From Scatosoma sp045614565 (GTDB taxonomy: Bacteria; Bacillota; Clostridia; Christensenellales; Borkfalkiaceae), in assembly GCA_045614565.1 (NCBI GenBank), contig JAZLDG010000066.1, forward strand, positions 1 to 64,000: 64,000 nucleotides of DNA, read 5' to 3'. Of this stretch, positions 58,908 to 64,000 are shown one piece after another. The translations under genes and the position numbers were made by a program. Each line of letters begins with the position of its first letter. The stretch's first letter is position 1. A model generated the notes under the pieces. That model did no database searches. It saw only the letters and a program-made list of their open reading frames with translations, and had not been told where the DNA came from.

Positions 58908-58949
58908 CGCGCCGATAAAATGCGCGGCTATTTGCCGCTAATCGGCGCG
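58908..58949 (-). terminator. Two-tier hairpin terminator of lysS
   Basis: Outer stem CGCGCCGAT/ATCGGCGCG encloses inner stem GCGGC/GCCGC. It lies 10 bases past the lysS stop and is followed by ATTTT on the minus strand. Confidence 0.7.
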
Positions 58950-58958
58950 TATCTTTCG

Positions 58959-60476
58959 TTATTTCTTGGGTTTCATTGTAGGGAACAATATTACGTCCCG
59001 AATGGTGGAGCTATCGGTAAGAAGCATTACGAAACGGTCAAGCCCCAAGCCAAGACCGCCCGTAGGCGGCAAGCCGTATTCGAGCGCGTTGATGAAATCT
59101 TCGTCGATTTGCGCGTCGTTGTTGCCCTTGGCACGTTTGGCTTCCACTTGCTTTTGCATACGTTGTTTTTGATCGAGGGGATCGTTCAACTCGGAGAACG
59201 CGTTGCCGTATTCGTGTCCGCAAATGAAGTATTCAAAACGTTCGGTGAACGCGGGATTAGACGGCTTACGTTTTGCAAGCGGGGAGTTTTCCACGGGATA
59301 ATCGTAAATGACGGTGGGTTGAATGAGCTTGTCTTCTACGAACGCGTCGAAAAGTTCGATCAAAACCCAACCCTTGGTCGCGTTTTCGTGTTCGAGTTCT
59401 ACGCCCAAGGCTTTCGCCGCCGCGCGCGCGTCTTCGTCCGTCGTCCAGTCGTTATAATCCACACCCGCGTATTTTTTCACGGCTTCCGCCATCGTAAGGC
59501 GCGTCCATTCGCCCATACGGATTTCCGTGCCTTGGTAGGTAATATTCAGCGTACCGCAAACCTTTTGCGTAACCGTTTTATACAGCTCTTCGATTAAATC
59601 CATCATATCGAAATAATCGCTGTACGCCTGATACATTTCAATCGACGTAAATTCAGGGTTGTGGTAAGCGTCCATACCTTCGTTACGGAAGATGCGCCCG
59701 ACTTCGTATACCTTATCCATACCGCCGACGATCAAACGCTTCAAGAAAAGCTCCGTTTCGATACGCATATACATATCGATATCGAGCGCGTTATGATGCG
59801 TTTTGAACGGTCTTGCGTCCGCGCCGATTTCCAAGGGCAAAAGGGTGGGGGTGTCCACTTCCAAATACCCCCTGTCGTCCAAAAACGCACGAATTTCTTT
59901 CAAAATTTGCGAGCGGACGCGGAAGGTGTCGCGAACGTCCTTGTTCATAATCAAATCCAAATGGCGCAAGCGGTATTTCATATCCTTATCCTGCAAGCCG
60001 TTGTATTTTTCAGGCAACGGCAATAAGGATTTGGTGAGAAGGGTCAGCTCGGTGACGTGCACGGAAACTTCGCCCGTTTGCGTTTTGAAAACGAAACCCT
60101 TAAACCCGAAAATGTCGCCGATGTCGTAATCTTTTTTATAGGAAAGATAATTTTCTTCGCCGATATCTTGACGGGTTACGTAAATTTGAATATATCCGCT
60201 TCTGTCCGCGATATGCGAAAAGGAAGCTTTACCCATAATACGGCGGGACATCATACGCCCTGCCATTACCACGGTTTTCCCTTCGTACGCTTCAAAATTA
60301 TTTTTCACCGTTTCGGAATCAACGTCTACGGGATATTTTACTTGTTCGTAAGGATTTTTGCCTTCGGAAACGAGCTTTGCGAGCTTCTCACGACGAATTC
60401 TCGCTTGTTCGATAAGCTGTTCTTCTTCCGTTGCGCTCGTATTTGCGGGCGCGTTTACTTTGTTGTTTTCTTGCAT
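58959..60476 (-). CDS. lysS: Lysyl-tRNA synthetase (class II)
   Basis: A 505-residue class II synthetase. The anticodon-binding OB domain (KTVVMAGRMMSRRIMGKASFSHIADRSGYIQIYV) precedes motif 1 (FLDDRGYLEVDTPTL), motif 2 (VGRIFRNEGMDAYHNPEFTSIEMYQAYSDY) and motif 3 (GLGLGLDRFVMLL). An N-terminal low-complexity stretch (NNKVNAPANTSATEEEQ) is present. I chose ATG 60476, eight bases after GAGAGG; an apparent extension upstream is the folded intergenic repeat. It follows greA, a frequent greA-lysS order in Firmicutes. Confidence 0.98.
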   Translation of the reverse strand: MQENNKVNAPANTSATEEEQLIEQARIRREKLAKLVSEGKNPYEQVKYPVDVDSETVKNNFEAYEGKTVVMAGRMMSRRIMGKASFSHIADRSGYIQIYVTRQDIGEENYLSYKKDYDIGDIFGFKGFVFKTQTGEVSVHVTELTLLTKSLLPLPEKYNGLQDKDMKYRLRHLDLIMNKDVRDTFRVRSQILKEIRAFLDDRGYLEVDTPTLLPLEIGADARPFKTHHNALDIDMYMRIETELFLKRLIVGGMDKVYEVGRIFRNEGMDAYHNPEFTSIEMYQAYSDYFDMMDLIEELYKTVTQKVCGTLNITYQGTEIRMGEWTRLTMAEAVKKYAGVDYNDWTTDEDARAAAKALGVELEHENATKGWVLIELFDAFVEDKLIQPTVIYDYPVENSPLAKRKPSNPAFTERFEYFICGHEYGNAFSELNDPLDQKQRMQKQVEAKRAKGNNDAQIDEDFINALEYGLPPTGGLGLGLDRFVMLLTDSSTIRDVILFPTMKPKK

Positions 60477-60500
60477 AATTACTACCTCTCGTAAAAAACA

Positions 60501-60622
60501 AAATAAAGCAAGACGCGAGTAAGACAAGGAAGGCGCGGATTTTTCGACGGGAGCGTACAAGTAGTACGCGAGCGAGAAAAAACGCAAGCCTGACGACGTA
60601 TTACGACGCGTATTCTTTATTT
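60501..60622. repeat. Folded intergenic repeat, copy A
   Basis: About 122 bp between greA and lysS. It has imperfect terminal inverted repeats (AAATAAAG...ACGCG and CGCGT...CTTTATTT) and a central stem GCGTAC/GTACGC flanked by complementary TTTTTCG and CGAGAAAAA type arms. It shares most of its sequence with copy B at 62558, including ACGCGAGTAAGACAAGGAA and GTATTACGACGCGTA. Confidence 0.8.
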
Positions 60623-60623
60623 T

Positions 60624-61094
60624 TTAGAAGATTTCTTTGATGAGTAACTTATACTCTCCATCGGGTGCGTTAATTTTAACGGTGTCGCCGACCTTGTGCT
60701 TTAAGAGCGCAGCGCCGACGGGGGATTCGTTGGAAATCTTGTTTTCGATGGCGTTGGATTCGGTCGAGCCCGTGATTTCATAGACTTCTTCTTCGTCCAA
60801 ATCCGCGTCGTAAACGCGCACCTTCGAGCCGATATGCACGCTGGTGGTATCGTTGTTTTCTTCCAAAATTACCGCGTTTTTGAGCTTGTAATCAAGATCG
60901 GCAATTTCCAGCTCGTTTGCCGCCTGTTCGTTGCGCGCCGCATCGTATTCCGCATTTTCGGAAAGGTCGCCGTGGCTTCTTGCTTCCGCGATCCGTTCTA
61001 CGATTTCTTGACGCTTAACCGTTTGCAAATAGGTCAACTTTTCCTTGGCTTCGTCGTAACCCTTTTGCGTCATAAGATATTGCTGTTCAGCCAT
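60624..61094 (-). CDS. greA: Transcription elongation factor GreA
   Basis: Rescues backtracked RNA polymerase by stimulating transcript cleavage. The 156-residue protein has the N-terminal coiled coil with the acidic tip (AEARSHGDLSENAEYDAARNEQ) and the C-terminal FKBP-like domain (GSKVRVYDADLDEEEVYEITGSTES, ISNESPVGAALLKHKVGD). Length and the tip Asp/Glu are normal. The ATG lies behind a long leader from a consensus promoter at 61268-61296. It is followed by the folded repeat and lysS. Confidence 0.97.
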   Translation of the reverse strand: MAEQQYLMTQKGYDEAKEKLTYLQTVKRQEIVERIAEARSHGDLSENAEYDAARNEQAANELEIADLDYKLKNAVILEENNDTTSVHIGSKVRVYDADLDEEEVYEITGSTESNAIENKISNESPVGAALLKHKVGDTVKINAPDGEYKLLIKEIF

Positions 61095-61267
61095 AAAACT
61101 CCTTTACTCTCACCCGTTTGATTTTTGCGCGCTGCTTTTTTCTTCGCTTTTTCCAACCCTTATACCGCGAAAATACACGAAAAAAACCGCCCGCACGCGT
61201 GGAGCGTTAAAAATCCACCGTGACTTTTCTCTTTCGCAAAAAGCCACGGCGTTTGTTTACTGTCCAT

Positions 61268-61296
61268 ATTATATATTATTTCCCGCCGTTTGTCAA
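61268..61296 (-). promoter_or_regulatory. Promoter of greA
   Basis: Full-consensus -35 TTGACA (61291-61296) and -10 TATAAT (61268-61273) with 17-base spacer. The ~165-base leader to the greA start holds a GC-rich segment followed by seven T residues near 61180-61200, possibly an attenuator. I see nothing else in 61095-61355. Confidence 0.8.
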
Positions 61297-61355
61297 TGAT
61301 TTTCGGCGTTTTTTGAAAGAATTTCACACGTTTTTCGCCGTTTTTACCCGTTTTT

Positions 61356-62522
61356 TCAAAGTTTCGACGCAAACGCCGACATTCTGTCAAAAGCCTGAGA
61401 AAGCGCGTTCATACTCGTTGCGTAGGAAATACGCACGTTATTTTGCCCGAATTTTCCAAACGCGTTCCCTGGCACGACCGCTACTTTTTGCTCTTTTAAC
61501 AAGCTTTCAGCGAACGTTTCCCCGTCAAGTCCCGTCGTTTTCACGGACGGAAACGCGTAAAACGCGCCTTGCGGCTCAAAACAATGCAAGCCGATTTCCC
61601 GCAGGGAATGTAACACGAACTTTCTACGCTTGTCGTAGGATTCGCGCATTTCCTGCACGGTCGCGAAATCGTCCAAAAACCCGTCCTTTAACGCTTCGAT
61701 TGCGCCGTATTGCGACGTTATGGGCGCGCACAACATTCCGTATTGATGAATTTTGAACATCGCTTCGTCGATTTCAGCAGGCGCGCAAGCAAAACCCAAA
61801 CGCCAACCCGCCATCGCAAACGCTTTGGAAAAACCGCCGATATACACCGTCCGTTCTTTCATTCCCGCGATCGAAGCAATGCTCGCGTGTTTCTTGCCGT
61901 ACGTCAATTCGGCGTAAATCTCGTCGGTAATAACGAGCAAATCGCGCTCGATAATGACTTTTGCAATCGCTTCCAGCTCTTGACGGGTCATAATCGCGCC
62001 CGTCGGATTGTTGGGATAGGTAAGAATGATTGCTTTGGTCTTGGGCGTAATCGCCTTTTCTAAATATTCGGGTTTTAACACGAAATTATCCGCTTCCAAA
62101 CATTCCACGTGCACGGGTACGCCGTCGGCAAGGGAAACGAGCGGGGAATAGGACACGTACGCGGGATCAGGAATTAAAATTTCGTCGCCCCGCTCCACGC
62201 AAGCGCGAAGCGCAAGATCGATGGCTTCGCTCCCGCCCACCGTGATTAGAATATGTTTAGGATCGTATTCAAGATCGAAACGGTCTTGTAAGTAACGGGA
62301 AACCAGCTCTAAAAGCTGGGGCAAGCCGCGATTGCCCGTGTATTGCGTATACCCGCGTTGCAGGGAAGTAATCGCCGCCGAACGGACTTTCCACGGCGTA
62401 ACGAAATCGGGCTCGCCCACACCGAGCGAAATAGCCCCTTCCGTTTCCCGTACGATATCGAAAAATTTACGGATACCGCTGGGTTGTATCAGTTTTGTTT
62501 TTTTATTGACGAAATCACGCAT
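61356..62522 (-). CDS. Class I/II pyridoxal-phosphate aminotransferase
   Basis: A 388-residue fold-type I aminotransferase of the PatA/aspartate group. Blocks in order: AISLGVGEPDF, GYTQYTGNRGLPQL, VGGSEAIDLALRAC, ILTYPNNPTGAIM, VITDEIYAELTY, and the PLP Lys in GGFSKAFAMAGWRLGF; a conserved Arg lies in NNVRISYA near the C-terminus. I chose ATG 62522, seven bases after GGAG. It follows an Lrp/AsnC regulator in the same direction, with a folded repeat in between, which suggests amino-acid-responsive control. The exact substrate is not predictable. Confidence 0.93.
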   Translation of the reverse strand: MRDFVNKKTKLIQPSGIRKFFDIVRETEGAISLGVGEPDFVTPWKVRSAAITSLQRGYTQYTGNRGLPQLLELVSRYLQDRFDLEYDPKHILITVGGSEAIDLALRACVERGDEILIPDPAYVSYSPLVSLADGVPVHVECLEADNFVLKPEYLEKAITPKTKAIILTYPNNPTGAIMTRQELEAIAKVIIERDLLVITDEIYAELTYGKKHASIASIAGMKERTVYIGGFSKAFAMAGWRLGFACAPAEIDEAMFKIHQYGMLCAPITSQYGAIEALKDGFLDDFATVQEMRESYDKRRKFVLHSLREIGLHCFEPQGAFYAFPSVKTTGLDGETFAESLLKEQKVAVVPGNAFGKFGQNNVRISYATSMNALSQAFDRMSAFASKL

Positions 62523-62557
62523 ATAGTACTCCGTTGCGTTAAATGTACAATTTTGGT

Positions 62558-62682
62558 AAAACGGTTTAGACGCGAGTAAGACAAGGAAAGCGCGTATTTC
62601 TCGAAGGAAGAAGTACAAATGGTACGCGAGCAAGGGAAAGCGCAATCTTGACGAAGTATTACGACGCGTATAAATCGTGTTT
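62558..62682. repeat. Folded intergenic repeat, copy B
   Basis: About 125 bp between the lrp-like gene and the aminotransferase gene, clearly homologous to copy A but diverged in the arms. Terminal inverted repeats AAACGGTTTA...ACGCG and CGCGTA...TCGTGTTT differ from those of copy A. Its last two bases overlap the lrp stop codon. Confidence 0.8.
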
Positions 62683-63172
62683 AAGCCTGAATGGACAAAC
62701 GATAATCAGCATCTTCTCGTTCCGTTACGACGCCTTCGATTTTGTATTTTTTCAAAATGAAATGGGTGGCGGTGCTGATTACGCCGTCGAAAGTAGAAAT
62801 ACGCTCGGAAACGAAACGGGAAACCTGTTGCAAGGAACGGTCTTCAATAAATACGGCAAGGTCGTACGCACCGCTCATTAAGTAGACGGATTTGACTTCG
62901 GGGAAGGCAGCGATTTGCTTGGCGATCCCGTCAAAGCCTTCCTTCTTTTTAGGGGTTACCTTGACTTCAATGAGCGCGGAAACGAGCGAATCGTCCGCTT
63001 TTTCGTCGTTGACGATTGCGGTGTATTTCACCAAAACACCGTTTTTTTCCATTTCACGGATACATTCGCGAACCTTTTCTTCGTCCGTGGAAAGCATTGC
63101 GGCGATTTTCTTGGGCGCGATACGCGCGTCGTCGGTGAGAATATTCAAAATATCCTTTTCAAGTGCCGTCAT
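62681..63172 (-). CDS. Lrp/AsnC-family transcriptional regulator
   Basis: A 163-residue feast/famine regulator. The N-terminal winged helix (EKDILNILTDDARIAPKKIAAMLSTDEEKVRECIREMEKNGVLVKYTAIVN) is followed by a RAM ligand-binding domain (ALIEVKVTPKKKEGFDGIAKQIAAFPEVKSVYLMSGAYDLAVFIED). The GAYD segment is the usual amino-acid pocket. The ATG has AAGGAG nine bases upstream. It follows the small conserved protein by 19 bases and precedes the aminotransferase, its likely target. Confidence 0.94.
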   Translation of the reverse strand: MTALEKDILNILTDDARIAPKKIAAMLSTDEEKVRECIREMEKNGVLVKYTAIVNDEKADDSLVSALIEVKVTPKKKEGFDGIAKQIAAFPEVKSVYLMSGAYDLAVFIEDRSLQQVSRFVSERISTFDGVISTATHFILKKYKIEGVVTEREDADYRLSIQA

Positions 63173-63191
63173 AATATTTTCTCCTTGTAAT

Positions 63192-63446
63192 TTAGTAAAG
63201 ATTTTCTAAAAATAAATGATCGTAGCCGAGCGAATCCACGAAATCGCGCGAAACGAATTTCACGTGATTGAATTTCGCGAAATTGAAAATATGCGTTTTC
63301 GTCAGCACGGGCGTGGGGATATCCAGCTCGTGACAAATCTCCGTCAAATACTCAAAAAAGCGCGAATAAGTCAATTTCTCGGGATTTTCGTATACGAATT
63401 GTTTACGGATTCTGCCGTCCGTCATTAGCTTTGCCCAAATTCTCAT
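63192..63446 (-). CDS. Small conserved-looking protein, unknown function
   Basis: An 84-residue protein beginning MRIWAKLMTDGRIRKQFVYENPEKLTYSRF and ending DSLGYDHLFLENLY. The opening resembles a small uncharacterised Firmicutes family that starts 'RIWAKLMKDN...' and is around 85 residues, as far as I can recall. No Cys cluster or membrane helix. The ATG lies only six bases past a perfect -10 box, so translation should be leaderless; there is no ribosome-binding site. It heads the transcript containing the Lrp regulator and aminotransferase. Confidence 0.75.
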   Translation of the reverse strand: MRIWAKLMTDGRIRKQFVYENPEKLTYSRFFEYLTEICHELDIPTPVLTKTHIFNFAKFNHVKFVSRDFVDSLGYDHLFLENLY

Positions 63447-63452
63447 ATCCGT

Positions 63453-63481
63453 ATTATACACTACCGCGCAAAAAAAGTAAA
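63453..63481 (-). promoter_or_regulatory. Leaderless promoter of the small-protein/lrp/aminotransferase transcript
   Basis: Minus-strand -35 TTTACT (63476-63481) and -10 TATAAT (63453-63458), 17-base spacer. Six bases separate the -10 from the ATG. Confidence 0.75.
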
Positions 63482-63666
63482 CCGTTTGAAGCCTTTTTTC
63501 CGTTTTTTCAAGCTTTGGATTTGGTCTATTCCCGCATTTTTCCGCATACGATAAACCAAGCTTGTTTCAAAAGCAGCGGCGTTTTTGACAAAACCTGCTA
63601 AAAAAATCCGTTTTTGTAGAAATTACGACAAAAGCAAACTGTTATCATAGTCGGGAGGTTTGAAAG

Positions 63667-64000
63667 ATGCGCGCAAAAACCAAGAGCTTTTTTAACGGGA
63701 GTTTTGCGATCGTCGCAACCCTTCTCGCGGCGTTATTTTTCGTGGTGTCCGTGCCCGTGTATATCCTGCAAAAAAGGGCAAACGAAGCCACCGTGTCCGC
63801 GTCGAGCGCAAGATCCTTGCCCATTTATTCCGTGGAAACGGAAGAAAAAAAGATCGCGATCAGCTTTGATTGCGCTTGGGGCGTGGATTACACCGACAAG
63901 CTTTTAGGGCTGATGGAAAAGAACGATATCCGCTGTACTTTTTTCGCCGTACAGTTTTGGGTGGAAAAATATCCCGAATACGCGCAAAAAATCGTAGAAG
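63667..64000 (+). CDS. Polysaccharide deacetylase family protein (sporulation PdaB-like), partial
   Basis: The first 111 residues of a plus-strand gene cut by the right edge. An N-terminal helix (FAIVATLLAALFFVVSVPVYIL) is followed by the NodB-type start EEKKIAISFDCAWGVDYTDKLLGLMEKNDIRCTFFAVQFWVEKYPE. SFDCAWG is the variant of the catalytic SFDD motif seen in the spore PdaB group, and CTFFAVQFW also fits it. PdaB-type proteins act on spore peptidoglycan. The ATG follows GGGAGG at nine bases. The 205-base stretch upstream holds no clear vegetative promoter in this direction. Confidence 0.88.
   Translation, partial: MRAKTKSFFNGSFAIVATLLAALFFVVSVPVYILQKRANEATVSASSARSLPIYSVETEEKKIAISFDCAWGVDYTDKLLGLMEKNDIRCTFFAVQFWVEKYPEYAQKIVE

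Noticed and set aside
60477..60587. An N-terminal extension of lysS
   Set aside because: The extension is encoded by the folded intergenic repeat; ATG 60476 has its own ribosome-binding site and fits LysS length.
61160..61264. A 35-codon frame in the greA leader (MDSKQTPW start)
   Set aside because: Its ATG directly follows the -10 box, so it lies upstream of the predicted transcription start and cannot be translated from that promoter.
1..64000. tRNA, rRNA, CRISPR array, prophage or defence island
   Set aside because: I looked for T-arm signatures, rRNA blocks, regular spacers, integrases, and restriction or toxin-antitoxin genes on both strands and found none that I could support.

Overview
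This window appears to come from an endospore-forming anaerobe of the Clostridia. The evidence is spoIIR next to a sleB-ypeB germination pair, a polysaccharide deacetylase of the sporulation type, rubrerythrin, Gram-positive lipoprotein genes with lgt, and the Firmicutes-like gene orders dprA-topA-trmFO-hslV, lon-engB and speA/yaaO-tmk. I cannot fix the genus from sequence alone. Nearly all genes lie on the minus strand. The plus-strand exceptions are the transposase, the rubrerythrin cluster, an 84-residue ORF, one glycosyltransferase and the deacetylase at the right edge. I saw no rRNA, tRNA or CRISPR array.

Layout. 1-6.7 kb: hslV (cut by the edge), trmFO, topA, dprA and yifB. 6.7-7.6 kb: an IS200/IS605-type element carrying only tnpA, lying between ypeB and an intrinsic terminator. 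7.6-10.9 kb: spoIIR-sleB-ypeB, where YpeB has a very long charged N-terminal extension. 10.9-13.2 kb: trmL, then rubrerythrin followed by two tiny overlapping ORFs (an Asn/Cys repeat peptide and a 50-residue protein), then an acidic zinc-ribbon protein. 13.4-18.3 kb: an unrecognised surface lipoprotein, an 84-residue ORF, rplM-rpsI with an L13-type leader, and fba.

18.5-30.4 kb is one large envelope operon: a DUF4175-like membrane protein, MoxR ATPase, DUF58 protein, BatA-like protein, a double von Willebrand A membrane protein, and two unrecognised lipoproteins. Its promoter sits so close to the first ATG that the mRNA should be leaderless. 30.6-39.7 kb: lgt with a SHOCT-like tail, a 1,097-residue repeat lipoprotein and a 1,440-residue InlB-repeat protein with a Cys-rich juxtamembrane segment. 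39.8-46.9 kb: dus, mazG, a SpoVB/MurJ-type flippase, a GH2 glycosidase and its overlapping MFS transporter. 47-55 kb: glycosyltransferase, a degenerate sugar-phosphate transferase, engB, lon, a ParB-like protein and ftsH. 55-64 kb: mntP, tmk, speA, a membrane protein, lysS, greA, a class I aminotransferase, an Lrp/AsnC regulator, a small conserved protein behind a second leaderless promoter, and the deacetylase.

Signals not explained by genes. (1) The 9-mer GGGGGCAGG, usually extended to GGTATGCG or GGGTTGCG, occurs seven times plus one 8-mer variant. Seven of the eight sites are on the minus strand, in several reading frames and on both coding and template strands, so it looks like a DNA-level, strand-biased motif such as a Chi or segregation signal. 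(2) Two copies of a folded ~120-bp intergenic repeat lie 2 kb apart at 60.5 and 62.6 kb. (3) The tnpA promoter spacer is complementary to the tnpA ribosome-binding site. (4) A 23-bp element is shared upstream of yifB and trmL.
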